From assembly GCA_973895155.1 (NCBI GenBank), contig OZ316896.1:8432001-8496000 (forward strand): a DNA stretch of 64,000 nt, given 5' to 3'. This DNA comes from Marsupella aquatica (Eukaryota; Marchantiophyta). Below are positions 21,900 to 34,828 of this stretch, in pieces; the first letter of the stretch is position 1, and every line of letters starts with the position of its first letter. The position numbers and the translations under genes were made by a program. The notes beneath the pieces are model-generated. The model ran no database searches. It saw only the letters and a list, made by a program, of their open reading frames with translations, and was not told where the DNA came from.

Positions 21900-24800
21900 C
21901 CGCCTGGAAATAGTCATGCATAATGCGTCATAATGGCCCACCATAATGGCCCACCAAGGATCCATTGGTAAACTTTCTGGAGAGGGTCAGTTGTTGCCTG
22001 CCATAAACAGGCCTGCAATGATCTGACGCATACATAGAATGGGAATTCAGGTGTTGAAACACAATTTGTTGTACAGCCAAGTTTCAATTGTTCCCGACAC
22101 AGACAGGCTCAAATTGTGTCTCAGATGTGAAAATGGGAATGGTGCCTGAGACACAATTTATTGTACTGACCTTGCACATCCCAGAACTTTTACATTGTAT
22201 CAATATCCCTCTCTTGCAGATCCCAGAAAATTATGACTCGTAAATGCAACTTTATGAGATGTAATTAGAGTGGCAGATTTAATTTGCCCAAATGCTTGTT
22301 TAGTCAACTGTTGCCCTTAACATGTGCACTAGATGAGTTGAGAGACGAATGAAGAAGGGTAAGAAGATAATGAGAAAGGCTTCTAATAATGAAAAAAAAT
22401 TCTTCAGATGGAAAGAATTTTTATTGGGAATTCAACAACCAAACAGCAACAACGCAGAGGCCCCAACAGTAAGATGACGTAGCATTATATCACCTCATGT
22501 ACATCTACAGTCTTCAGGGTAGCGTCTCAATAAGTGATATTGTGTAAGAAACCAGTCAAGTACAAGGAACCCATAAAATCTAATATAAGCTGCTGTTAAA
22601 CTAACTTTTCAATAAGGGGGATTCTACATGAAATTTTAGTTTTCTGCCTAGTAGGGGTTATATTTTTTGCCTGGTAAGGTTTTCATTCTTTTATTATTGT
22701 TCGGAACTCTTGGGCTCTTTGGTTTTCTTGGAGTTTGGCCCTTGTCTTTGCCCTATTATTGGGTCTATGGCCTTTGGGATCCACTCACCTGGTTGGCGGT
22801 TTTTGTTCTTTGGCAATGATTGATATTCAAGTATACTTATGGTTGCCATCAATATCTGATACACACCATCTGTTATACTAAGAGATATTGTTGTTTTTAG
22901 GCTGAGTTCCCAGCAGCACAGATAGCTCTGGATAAGCCTGAATGTATGTGGAACCCAAGAAAATCAATTCCATTTGCTAAACTTCCTATTCTTGAGGGAG
23001 AGGTGGGAGAGCACATTGCTCCTCTCTCTCAGGTTTGGTAGTGCCATGGACTTTATGTAAAAGTCACCCTAATTACACTACACAATACCAAAACTAGCTC
23101 CAGTACTAACAAGAAAGTGTCAAGACCCTTTCCCTAATGTTGGACATTAATGAAATTCCAATACCTTTCAGTATCCCATAGATGAGAACCTCACCAAAAA
23201 TCCCCCCAACTTTGATAGCTTATTGCTCTTTGTTATAGAGAAGGGGAACAGAGCCAAGCAAGCGTAGTGTGCACCTGGGTGTGTTTGACCAAGGTGTGCG
23301 ACTGCAGGTGGTGGTGCTGCACAGTAGGGTCTGCCCACATCTGGGTAGTGAGCCCATGTGTGCATGCACAAGCTGTGCAGAGCTCTGGCCATGTTCGGCC
23401 ACAGTAGCTGACCTGGCCTGTTCCTGTTGTTAGTGTGTCTGTTGATGTGTTTTTGGCACTTAGATGGCAGGAATTGCCACAACAACTCACTGGCCTCCAT
23501 AGCCAGTACGTTCGCACACTATATTTGTGTGTACAAGCCTCAATACCCATTCTTTCAATGATAATGAAATGATAACAAAAACCATCATACATGTACCATC
23601 CTCCTTTCCATGCACGTAAATGTTATTGCAGTGCTAGTCACTGTGCTTCGCTCTAGAAGCATAAACCCCAAGCATAAATGTTATTGCAGTACTAGAGTCA
23701 TTGTGCTTTGCTCTAGAAGCATAGACCCCAAGTCTAGATTGTCTTTGCACTTTATCAGTAAGATTTGGGTGGTCGGGGAGACAGTCCAGGTGGCCATCTA
23801 CTTCACCCTCTGCCCACCCCCCCCATCTCCTCCACAGTGAAGTGCATTCAGTTGCTTTTGCAGTGCTTTCTTATCTTTGGGCCTGTCTTTGGGCAATTGT
23901 CTTGGCTGGCCCGTGGAGGGAGTAGAGTGCTGATATCAGGCCAACAAAAGGTAGAACCTAATTGACATCCCACAACAATTGCATCTAGCATGAGTGTCCA
24001 TTGTAGGTCATCCTCTCGCTATTTTTCCTATATGTCGTGGTCTTCTTGTAAGTCATAGCAATCTATTACTTTCTACTAATCCTCTCCCACCAGAATATGA
24101 TAGAGGCCTTTCCAAGCAAATTCAATCTTGCCCTCACCTACAGATCATGTAATATTCTTGAATGTTCTTAAATTTACACCAGGCCGGTTGTCTGGTGTCC
24201 TGGATTTGCAAACATCATCAATCTGTCCTGGTCCCTTCTTTGAGAAGGGCACCTGAGCACTTGGGTACCAGCATAAGCGTGACTTTGTTGATACCTGGAG
24301 AAGGAGGTGAGAAAAGCAGCAGCCATCTGAAATTTGAAGTCCTGACCTTTCTGGGATGCAATATACCCCCATGTTTGTGGAACAAACCAAGGAATATGGA
24401 TTCAAGTGTGAAATACGCAATGTTACCGCTGCTGTAATTAAAGAGTCTCCTTTGTGTGCTTAACACGTAGTTCTCATAAGGGACAGTGTCAGGCCACGAT
24501 ACAACCCCATTTGCTCCTACACCTCTCCAATGCTGTTTGATCAACATTCATAGTTATGCCTATACTAAACCGTTAGATTAGATCTATGGCTCAAAATGTA
24601 GATCTTGAAGAGATCTCCAACTGGAAAAAAGATGACAGAAAAAAAATCAATGTAATCTCATTGGTTGGGACGTTTTTTGAAATTTGTCAAGCAGCTTTGG
24701 GAAGGTCACAGGTAGGTCAAGGGAAATATGAAGGACAGGCCTTGGGCAAATACACAGATCATTAGAAACCATGCATCAAACAGTGCCAACATCAAAAGTT

Positions 24801-25900
24801 ATCCTTATGGTTGGACCATTCTAATATGATGGTGAGGTGTTGAGTTCAAATCTGGCATGAAAATTTTGAAATTTAAAATACTTTGTAGCTCATAGGCCCC
24901 ATATAACTAATCCTAAAAGTTTTCTGATTGTACATACTTAGTGGGCCTTGCAAATACACTATGTTCATCCAATGGGTCCAACAGCTTACAATGATGAGAC
25001 TCATGTATACTCGCTAGTGGAACTTGGAGCTAGTAAATCCATGGTTCCATATGGTAGACGGGTAGTGCCCCTCGAGTGCATCCAATTAAAAGGAAAACGC
25101 AATATAATTGTTCATGCTGGCTTGTGATAAGAAGATTGAGTATTGTACCATCTTTGTAATGCATGGTGGATGAACTACCCATGTCTCTTGTTTTCCGCTG
25201 AACATGTCACTAACCAACAGAACCCATTTTGCAGACTACAATGGGGCAAAGTTCCTATCTCTTAACTTACTTCAAACAGACTGTTGAGCAGACAAACAGA
25301 CCAGAGTGAAAACAAATTCATTACACAAAATCACTAGAGGCACATAGGGATCACGCATGCATCTCAGAAAGACAATGGACGCAATAGGTGCCAAGCTTTC
25401 TAGGGTTTTAGTTCATAACAAGCAAAGAACCATACAAATCCAATAAAACATATACACAAACGACTCCATTGAATGTTGTATTTAGATTTGCATTTATCTT
25501 TGGTAATTTCATACTGTAAAAGTTCTCCATCGATCTACACAACCTCTTGCAGCAATCAATCCCTCTACTAGGCTTGTAAAGTTGAAAGAGACTCCCGTTG
25601 AGCCAAACAAGGAAACCCTCCACTCTAAACCTACCTACATTTTTCCTACCAAGGAGAAAACTTTCTGTGCACGTCAACCTAAAAAATGGACTGAACATTT
25701 TTCGGATGGTATTGACTGAAAATTGCACCAAAAATGTTGACTATTCCTCTAGCTGTGCATCATTCCTTTGAGCAAATTTGGGTGTAGAGACTCTGCTCCC
25801 TCTTTGCTTGAAGACTTTGTCAAGATCTTCTTCTTTGAATTTTGTTATTGCTTTCTCCCTGGTCTCCTTCAGCCTTTTCTTAGTAACTCTTTGAATGCTT
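21900..25900. other. Gene-poor, repeat-rich intergenic DNA
   Basis: No gene is supported. There is a local duplication at about 23610-23745 (AATGTTATTGCAGT ... CTCTAGAAGCATA twice). Copies of a motif TTTGGGCAAT ... TGGAGGGAGTAG occur at about 23886-23925 and again at about 26445-26483. A GT/T-rich passage at 22690-22810 resembles those at 26730-26880 and 57190-57260. These indicate dispersed unclassified repeats. Confidence 0.4.
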
Positions 25901-27270
25901 ATAGGAGGTATGCACTAGGGGGGTTAATTAAGTGTATCTTTTAGTGTACCATGTGCGATCCTAGCCTTATATAAATAGATTTATTTTATAAAAAAAAAAA
26001 TCCAAGAATATTCTTCATTTTCAAATAATATATTTTACTTTATAAAAAGTATATTAGAGAATATTTTATAAACATGAGTTTATAATACCTTTTTTTTTAT
26101 TTCCTACAGTTTAAAAAAAATAGTTAATTTCTATCAGAAATACATATTTTGGATCGCACATAGTTCCTAATAATTTTGATAGTCAACACCCCGAGGGTTG
26201 TCAATTTCCAGGGCCTTTACACCTTTTATAAAGCTTGGAAGTGTGTCTATATACGCTTGTAGCCACTTTTGGTCTGCTTTAGGTGAAGAGAAGAAGGAAA
26301 GTCTCTTCTGCACCCTTCTTGAACATGAACATTTGCCAGAACTACAACCAATTTATTTAGTCCATTACAGTCCATCTGTTTGCCTTTCCAACAATATAAT
26401 GTGGGAGTACTCATCCTTGTGGTCTTCACAATTCTTTCTTGTCTTTGGGCAATCATCTTGGCGGGCCTGTGGAGGGAGTAGTTTGGGTTTAGGGTGGTGT
26501 CTTCTCCAGTTTGGAAGTCCTTATGCCCCTGTTTCAATTTCAAATCCTCACTGGCTTCTTTCAACAAACTGTCAGTTGCTCTCCCAGTTGCTCTACCAGA
26601 GAAGGCTCACACATCCCTTATTATTGTTTGTCAGACCAAGGAGATTGGATTTAGGATTTCTAGTCAAATTTCTCTTTGTGACCCTGCTAAGTCATTTATT
26701 CTAGAACTATACTAATATTTTCTCTTCATTGCTTGGTAGGCTTTGGTTCATTTGTCCCACACTCTCAGGCTTGTTGGCTTTGGGGCTATTGGGCTCGTTG
26801 GTCTTCCTGGGGTTTCCTTTGGTTTCATGGCTCCATTGCATTTCTTGCCTTTGGGTTCCTGTCTCCACTGATCTGGAGCCTTTTGCTAGTTTGCACTTTT
26901 TTGTATATCTTCATTCAACAAGTAAACCCTAGACCCCTCTCTTTGATCGGGGTTTATTTAGGGTTTAATTGTTGAACACAAATATACAAAACCTCAAGTT
27001 ATATCTCTACCCGAAACCCACCCCTCTATTAGACGAGATGACTCTCGTACTGAACTTTGAGCAAGTCACGGCACCCCATCCATTCAAAAAATTCCATTCC
27101 AAGTGCTATTGCAAAAGCTCAAAAACAGAACTCCAGGTACTTCGTGGGCACAACTGATGACTTCTTGGATAGAAGCAACAATTGGACATCCCTACCCATT
27201 GACTGATGCCAACTAACTGGAGGGCAGCCAAGCCTTGTAGGGGCGGATATAGAATATAACCCAGTACACG
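25900..27270. other. AT-rich intergenic DNA with dispersed repeats
   Basis: AT-rich sequence with A and T homopolymers is at 25980-26130. The TTTGGGCAAT repeat and the T/G-rich repeat noted for the previous stretch recur here. No gene is recognised. Confidence 0.35.
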
Positions 27271-27278
27271 GAAAGTAT

Positions 27279-27315
27279 GTCTCCATAGATTCGAACCATG
27301 GACTCTGATGTGGTT
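27279..27315 (-). repeat. Degenerate initiator-tRNA-Met primer-binding-site-like sequence
   Basis: Read on the minus strand, ATCAGAGTCCATGGTTCGAATC resembles the complement of the 3' half of initiator tRNA-Met used by many plant LTR elements. No tRNA cloverleaf or coding region was found around it, so it is best seen as a retroelement relic. Confidence 0.35.
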
Positions 27316-27742
27316 CAATTCCGGCAGCTAGGGTTGCAAGATTGTGGTGAGGGAAGCTGTGGTTTTATCATGGATGAATGACGAGGTTCTGGTCGTCCAT
27401 GCCCCCTACTGCTTCGCGACACTAGTTGCTTTCACCAACTACGATTCATTGGCCCCAAGAATGTCCCTATCGACGGCTACGCTTTCAATATGCTACATTT
27501 CGTATGTCAGCAAACGTCCATTCTTTACGAGCACACAGAATGTCCTTATCCAAGAACCCCACTTACGTAGATCAATCACTTCAGCGGGGCAAACTAAATT
27601 ATTCCCAGCTCTATAAGCAGCGCTGTTGTTCTTGAATGAACATGGTCAAGCAGTTTCATGAGGCCACAATCATCGAGAGAAAAGCGGGACATGCCTTCTG
27701 AAATCTAGGTTCGGTTCGGACTACATTGTATCATGTTCTTGT

Positions 27743-30126
27743 TTAATTTACAACTGCAGGAGACAGAAATTTTCTGTGCTTGGCTTTGTGGGACCTGTCT
27801 ACTCTGATTTCAGAAGATTTATTTTTCTTTTGTTTCGTAGAGGGCAGTTGCTTCCGCTCCGACCCGTTTTTTGATGAAGTGCGTAAAGCTGCAGCTTGAG
27901 AAGATGTCTTGTTCCTGGTCTCCAAACCCTTGCCTTTGAGCTGCTGCTTGGCAGTTCGCTGTGAGACTGGCAGGACAACTTTGGCATGTTTCTCGTCCTT
28001 CGCAGCTAAAAGGGACTGAAAAAGATAACAGCACTGGGAGCTCAGTCTCCTACAATTTTGCTGCAGTGAAACATGTATACAGATGTCTGCAGTACCAATA
28101 GGTAAGTATCGTTCCAAAACTTACCTTTCGTTTCATCCTTTTCCGTTGGCGTTGGCGTCCAGAATCACGCTTCCTCTTCACAGTCTTTACTTCCTGTAGC
28201 GTACAGGAAGACAATTATTCTCTCCGGAAACACGCTTTCTCCTCTAGGAATGTTAATTGTTGGAGCATTTACTCTCTTACACAGGAGTCCCATCTAAGTA
28301 GCAGCAAGATATGTACCTTCAGCCTGAAAGAAGATAGGATGAATCGTCCAAAAAATGCAGGGACAATGGAAGAAACAATGAGCAGAGAATTTTCGATGGT
28401 CTACCTGGGCCGTAGTAATTGTGCGGGCTAGTCTTTCAGTATGGGTTTCACCCTCCTCCTCCTCTTCCCCGCCACTGTCGAGTTGGACTTTGAGCTTTCC
28501 TTCTGCCAGCTGCTTTAAAGATCGAGCATGACCCTGCCAACACCCCCAAATATTCTCTTAGTTTTCTAGAAAAAGAGTCAACCGTCCACAATCAGGTGAA
28601 AGCCGTAAAAAAGATTGTCTAACCGATAAGTCCCCACTCATTACTCTTCTGAAGGAATTAGAATCTGAAGAAATTCAGGTATGAACAACCAACTGTCAAC
28701 AGTGACTTGGAAGTGGTTTACGCAACATTGTCAGCTTAGAAACCTGCAACAAATGTATAGCACTTCCAACTGAGAAAAACTTGCCGTCTAAGGTTCCATC
28801 CCTCTTGACCCATTGGGTTTCTGATAAATGACATTTCCGTTCCAAAGACTGTTAATATGGTATTTCCAAACATTATTGAATGGACTGCGCATCTATGACC
28901 TGGTCACAGGGTTGGTCTCGTAGAGGAGAAGTGAGGAACATAAGTTAGTTGTGGTGACACCATGATTTGATTTTACAGACAACATTGAGGAAAGCAAACA
29001 TTAAACCATGTGACCAAAAATACTCCAACAGAAAACTGTCGGGCTAACCATAACAAATCAATCAGGATTTCTTACCTTGGAGGCCAGATGTGCTTCCATC
29101 GACTGTTCCGAGAGGCAGACAACTTTGGGACAAACTCTACATTTGAGAACTTTGTTGCTTTCACCGACGCATAGCACGCTCGAGCCTTCAAATTTCTGTA
29201 GGACTCTTTCCCTTTCATCGTCATCAACAGCCTCCGCCCACTGGTTCGACAAGTTTGTTTTCCTCTGGCTCTGCCGAGGCTCGATATCACTGGTTTCTCC
29301 ATCGTCGGCGTCCGAACCCTCGGCAACACCTTCAGACTCATCGTCTGAAGAAGCCACATCTCTTTGAACTGCGAAATGGAACGAAGAGGATCATATGACT
29401 GCAAACACATGTTGCACTGAACCAACTAAGACAAGAAGATCTCAAAAGGAGAGTCAGAACCGGCCACAACTGAAACGTAGATTTGGCCAATCCTATCAAC
29501 TTACTGCACCGCTACTTCAAAGCCAGAGTACGTGGACAGGGAACAGCACCGGTGTTGGTTAACTAACAATGCAAGAGTGTTTTACCACATCAAGCTCAGG
29601 GCAGGCAGGATCTAGGCAATTTGCTAAGGCCTGGCCGAAGCTAGCTTGTCACCTGAAGTAGCACCCTCCGCTTCGACTACCTCCTCTTCTGAAGTCGCAT
29701 CACTTTCATGGCTGGATGCTGCCACACAACGAACTCAACGAATAAGATATGCGATCATTCCAGCCTAAACCCTAACCCCTAAAGCCTAAACCCTCACCCT
29801 CACCCTCATTCCTAAAATCTCTCAGTAGAGCACACAAGAACGTGAAATGGCAAATCACTGGCCTGCCGGAAGGTGGAGGGATCACCGTATCTCAACACAA
29901 TCTATCATCCGTCTTGCACTTCCACAAGAAAACGCTACAATCGCAAAACTTCAACCGAGTTCAGAGATGAGGAGAGAAAAAAAACCGTACCAGGCCAGGC
30001 GCCGTCGTCTTCCACATCCGGGCCGCTTTCCACATCCGACGCGGTGTCGAGAGACGACGAGGAGGAAGACGAGGCCGAGTCGCCGCGGTTGGAGTGTTCA
30101 AGAGCATAGAATTGCCGTTTAAACAT
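27743..30126 (-). CDS. C2H2-type zinc-finger protein, acidic N-terminus and basic C-terminus, six exons (321 aa)
   Basis: Exons on the minus strand are 30126-29991, 29718-29653, 29368-29076, 28533-28405, 28193-28125 and 28015-27743 (TAA). All joins are GT-AG and in phase, and total 966 bases. The N-terminus MFKRQFYALEH is followed by a Ser run and a long Asp/Glu-rich region. One zinc finger is formed by C144 and C147, H161 and H167 (CRVCP ... MEAHLASKGH), split by an intron between K165 and G166. Then come HARSLKQL, an acidic patch, and a strongly Lys/Arg-rich tail suggesting a nuclear or nucleolar location. I believe plants have a conserved family beginning FKRQ...ALEH with this finger, of unknown function; the name escapes me. 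CCCTAAA telomere-like motifs lie in the first intron (29763-29800). Confidence 0.8.
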
Positions 30127-30780
30127 CGCAAGGTGAAGAAGAAAAGCAAGAAATCAAGCTCAAACAAGAAAATCCTTGCGGGCAATATGGTGATGCGAAA
30201 ATGCTTCCACCATAGGAATTCCTCGTGACAAGCAACAATTCCCACTCTGCTGCTCAAGCTTATTCAACCTATGATGGATACTTGAAGATTGTCCAATTGA
30301 AGAATCACAATTGAAATGTGGTGAGGCTATGAAGATGATGAATGACATTCGCGTCCACTCGGAATCGAAGGAATGGCGCAGAGGCTCGCACAACTCGCAT
30401 GGACCTCAGTGAAACCCTGGTTTTGGTCAGATGATACGTATTGTACAGGTGAAATGTCACACGACAATAAGACAAATACCAACTACTAGTCATTTGGGAC
30501 AGAAACCCACTTTTATGGCCTTCTAGGCAGTACCTCTGCCTGGTCCCCATAACTGCACATAAAAAATATGACATATATGGTTACTGGACATCAAATTAGG
30601 ATATGTATGGTCCCATATCAGTGGATACCATGATAAATCTAGTTAGTTTCTTTAAATCAATGAGTGCGCACTTTATATTATCACATTTTGATGTGTGATT
30701 ACTGGCATGCAGAGCACTTAAACTTTGAAAAACAGGGAATGGGGACAAATCATTAGTGAACTAGTTCAATACCTATGCGT
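30127..30780. other. Upstream region of the zinc-finger gene
   Basis: This should hold the promoter and 5' UTR of the minus-strand zinc-finger gene. No recognisable TATA or other element could be fixed. It ends where the satellite begins. Confidence 0.35.
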
Positions 30781-30784
30781 TGCA

Positions 30785-31190
30785 CAAAAGATGTCGTTAA
30801 GGAAAAAAAGATGTTGTGTCACCCAAGATGTCGTTAAGACAAAAAGATATTGTGTCGCCCAAGATGTCATTAAGAAAAAAATATGCACTGTCGCCCAAGA
30901 TGTCGTTAAGATTTTGTGTTGCCCAAGATGCCATTAAGGCAAAAAGCTGTGGTGTCGCCCAAGGTGTCGTTAAGAAAAAAGATGTCGTGTCACCCAAGAT
31001 GTCATTGAGAAAGCAAATGTCGTGTCGCCGAAGATGTCCTGAAGAAAACTAATGTCGTGTCGCCCAAGGTGTCATTAACAAAAAAGATGTCATGTCACCC
31101 AAGATGTACTTAAGAAAAAAGATGTTGTGTCACCCAAGATGTCGTTAATAAAAAAGATGTTGTGGCACCCAAGATGTTGTTAAGAAGAGA
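30785..31190 (+). repeat. Satellite array of about 34-37 bp units (AAGATGTCGTTAAG-type)
   Basis: About eleven copies contain a core like CCCAAGATGTCGTTAAGA followed by an A-rich stretch and TGTGTCGC. Units of about 36 bases keep frame for a while, so minus-strand and plus-strand readings both give repeated peptides (such as FLNDILGDT and VSPKMSLR). These are probably not proteins. Confidence 0.8.
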
Positions 31191-31880
31191 AAAAAGTTGC
31201 ACAAAAGATGGTGTGGTGAGAAAAAGATGTCAAGGGAGAGGAAAGATGTAGAGGTGAGAAAAAGATGTCGAGGCGAGGAGAAGATGTCAAGGTGAACAAA
31301 GATGTTGATGAGAAAAAGAGATGTCAAGCTGAGAAAAAGAAGTCAAGCAAAAAATATGTCAAGGAGAGAAAAGATGGCAATGTGAGAAAAATATGTGATG
31401 TTGTGATGAGATAAAAATGTGAAAGTGAGGAAAAGGTCAGATGTCGAGGTGAAAACAAATGTCAATTCAATGAGAAAAAGAGATGTTGAGGTGAGGCCAA
31501 GAAGTCAAGGTGAAAAAAACTAGATGTCAAGGAGAGAAAACATGGCGAGGTGAGAAAAAGATATAAAGATGAGGAAAAAATGTTGAGGAGAGAAAAGATG
31601 TTGAGGGTGAGGGAAAGATGTTGTGGTGAGAGAAAGATGGTAAGGTAAGAAAAAGATAAGATGTTGATGTGAGAAAAGATGTGGAGGTGAGAAAATATGT
31701 TGAGTCAAATGATAAAATATATGGAGGAGAGAAACAAAAATCAAAGATGTCGAGTCAGATGAGAAAATATATGAAGGAAGGAAACAAAATCAAGGACCTA
31801 AAAGATGTCGAGGGTGAGAAAAAAATTCTTGGTGAGATAAAGATGTAAATGTGAGGCGAGATGAGAGATGTCAAGGCAAG
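31190..31880 (+). repeat. Degenerate short-unit satellite (GAAAAAGATGTCAAGGTGA-type)
   Basis: This continues the array with shorter, irregular units of about 15-20 bases combining GAGAAAAAGATG and TC(A/G)AGGTGAG. The purine-rich strand is the plus strand throughout. It decays towards 31880. Confidence 0.7.
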
Positions 31881-32280
31881 GTAGAGTTGTTGTGGTGGTG
31901 TTTAACAACTCATGCATTTGCACATAGAAATTGGAGACGCGAGATAATGGTCACTATAGCATACAGTCCAAGCACAACCGAATGATACAAAAAATTTGTT
32001 TTTAATTTTTTTTAGAGAAATTAATATTGTATACATTTTATTTATACTCAAGTTTTACCAAAACTTTAAGGCTAATATCCAATTCTTTAAAACTCAATTT
32101 TAATAATTAGTTTTTAATTAATATTCAATAAATTTGTTATCTTTATCAAGTTTGGGGTTAGGCTAGGGGTAGCTTGGGTAGCTTGGGCAGAGGTAATTGA
32201 GATTAATAGGGGTATGATGGATCCGGTTGTTGCAGAAAACAATCTTTCAACTAAGGGCTAAGATTTGTTCCCATTTTTTT

Positions 32281-33805
32281 GAGATATATACTTAGTGGAC
32301 CTCCAAATGCAACTCTTTCTCTTAATGGACCAAAAGTTGCACACGCCCTCCCAATGGACCCCAACGTTTAGATTCTCTCCCAATGGACCCCTGGGCCCAC
32401 TCCGTACAAGCATGTTCTTCTGAAACACCTTACCACACAGTTCAGGTCCACTACGTACCCTGTGGACATCGTGGTTGGTCATGTGTAGTAGGCCATCGAT
32501 AATGTCGCAGTCCACAAGCGTTGTAGCCCTGGCCGCAATCGAGCTCTGCAACATCATGACTTCCTAGTTTTTGTGAATACAATATGGCTATTGTATTCAA
32601 ACTACAATAGCCGCAATCTAGAACAATACAACATGGTCAATGTATTCACGTACTCTACGCATGCAATGACACGTATGTTGCGATTCTAGGTGGCGTCTAC
32701 TTTGGATACATAGTGGACATTGTATTCAAAGATCGCACTTAAACAAAGTCAGGACTCCCCTACCTTACATACAGGCAGCAAGGCTTGCTATAATGAACAG
32801 GACCAAAACCTGTTCAACATAGAACAATATATTTGTGTCTTGCATACAATATGCATGTTGTATGCACATTTCCCCCCGACTTTACGACGAAGACACCCCC
32901 CTGTTGAAGCCTTCCCAAAATTAATGGACAAAACTTATCGTATTACAACACAAAAATATGATTTGTCATGTATACACTTTGCATGTTGTATTCAGATTTT
33001 CACACTTAGGAAAAAATTTGTCCCTCCGACTTTACGAAGACGCCCCCCACCAAAGCCTGCTCAAATGGACAAAACCTATTGTATTTCAACATAGAAATAT
33101 GATTTGTCATCTATACACTTTGCACGCTGTATTTAGATTTCACACTTAGAAAAAAACTTTGTCCCTCTGACTTTACGAAGACGCCCCCCTCTGAAGCCTG
33201 CCCAAATGGACAAAACCTATTGTATTACAACACACATATATGATTTTTCATGTATACACTTTGCACATTGCATTTGGATTTCACAATTAGAATTCTATTT
33301 TGTCCCTCGGACTTTACGTACGAAGACGCCCCCCACCAAAGCCTGCCCAAATAATCAAAACCTTTTGTATTACAACACAGAGATATGATTTGTCATGTAT
33401 ACACTTCAAAAGTTGTATTCAGATTTCACACTTAGAAAAAAAATTTGTCCCTCCAACTTTACAAAACGCCCTCCCCCCCCTTCCGCCCCCCCCCCCCCCG
33501 CCAAAGTGACAGTTCATGTTTGTATGCATTGTGGCCAATGTATACATTGTGGGATACATTGATTCACTCGGAACTGCAATCGTAGTCGACCGCGTTCGGC
33601 GATGCGGTCGGACACTGAAGAACATTAGAACATGCTGCGTTTTACAGTGACAATCTCGCGCTATAAGAACTGCACAATGTGTTAGAAGAACATCTCACAC
33701 GAAATGGCACCTCTGGTGGGCCCGGAGGTCCATTGGGAGGGCGTGTGCAACTTTTGGTCCATTAAGAGAAAAAGTTGCATTTGGAGGTCCACTAAGTATA
33801 TCTCT
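32281..33805. mobile_element. Non-autonomous Mutator-like transposon with 10-bp target-site duplication
   Basis: Terminal inverted repeats of about 95 bases or more begin GAGATATATACTTAGTGG on the left and end CCACTAAGTATATCTC on the right. They share AAAAGTTGCACACGCCCTCC. Identical 10-base sequences CCATTTTTTT lie just outside (32271-32280 and 33806-33815). Long inverted repeats with a 9-11 bp duplication are typical of Mutator-like elements. No transposase is encoded. The inside carries a tandem array (32865-33500). Confidence 0.8.
32865..33500 (+). repeat. 141-bp tandem repeat inside the Mutator-like element
   Basis: Copies of TGGACAAAACCTATTGTATT occur at 32925, 33066, 33207 and (diverged) 33352, giving periods of 141, 141 and 145. 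Each unit includes TTTGTCCCTCCGACTTTACG and a C-run. A long interrupted C tract at about 33472-33500 ends the array. Confidence 0.85.
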
Positions 33806-33815
33806 CCATTTTTTT

Positions 33816-34610
33816 TTTAGTTTGTAAATGTACCCTTCTAGAGTAAATGGTATTATAGTGACTTACAGTGCACTCAATATCGTTTTCTTGTGTATCTATG
33901 GTGGTAGAGTCAGGTTTCTCCTTGATACTCGTGCATGCAATTGAGTTAGTTTCATTTTTGTCTTTTGTCTCCATCATTTGATTCCCTTTTGTGTGAAAAA
34001 AATTACTGTACTTTTGGTCCACTCTATATTTAATTCGTTTTTGGTTTTATCCCTTGTGTCTCTTGATTCCTTTTTGTTGGCACTGCATTTTTGAATGAGG
34101 ACCACCAGAAAAAAAGGCGCAAAAGTGTATTATAGTTTAGGATGGCAATAATTAATCCGTGGACCCCCATGTTACTTTAGAGGCACCATGTTACTTTAGA
34201 GACAGTTATATATCTAGAAACTGAAGCCTAGATGGACCTCCAAATCTAAAGGAATAAAAACTCAAAAATGGACAAGTCAAACAAACACTTGAAATAGTTG
34301 TCAAACTTACCATGGCAACCATAATTAACATCGATCGCAAAACCAGTTGCAATGTGAACTACTGTTTAATGGGTGGGTAGCTTAATTGCCCACTTCAGCA
34401 AATTTGTGCTCGACGGTTTCCTCCACGGTACCGAAGGGATGCTAGATATATGCATTCAAGTTGCATTGAAAGTAATCACTTTTCAATTCCTACACTAGAG
34501 AGACGACGAGAGAGAATTCATCGGTGTCATCAAATCACTAACTTTGCATAATCGTTTAAGACAAAAACTTTCATGGGAACAAATTTCCAATTGTGGAATT
34601 CAAAATCGAC
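33816..34610. other. AT-rich intergenic DNA
   Basis: No gene, RNA or repeat family is recognised here. Confidence 0.3.
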
Positions 34611-34612
34611 CG

Positions 34613-34828
34613 AAAGCTAGAGAAATTTAGAAATTCATGATCACTTTAGTACTTGATAAAATCTCCCAATGTTATACTCATTGGAAAGCTAGAGAACTTT
34701 GGAAACTTATAATCTCTTCATAACTCAACTAAATCTATCAATGTTAAGTTCATTAAAAAGCTAAAGAAATTCTAAAATTCATAATCTCTTTAGTATTGGA
34801 TAAAATCTGTCAATAGTAGGTTCATTCT
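34613..34828 (+). repeat. 72-bp tandem repeat, three copies
   Basis: Units start at AAAGCTA, 34613, 34685 and 34757, and share CTAGAGAAATTTAGAAATTCAT-like and TAAAATCTC-AATGTTA-like blocks. They are AT-rich and diverged. Confidence 0.65.

Noticed and set aside
27279-27315. tRNA gene
   Set aside because: Only a T-arm-like GGTTCGAATC is present; no A box, anticodon stem or acceptor pairing was found.
28306-28330. Seven-base micro-exon in the zinc-finger gene
   Set aside because: It has splice-like borders but would break the phase between two exons that already join cleanly.
30797-31052. Repeat-peptide proteins (FLNDILGDT, VSPKMSLR)
   Set aside because: They come from the satellite read in different frames and strands; the periodicity is only locally a multiple of three.
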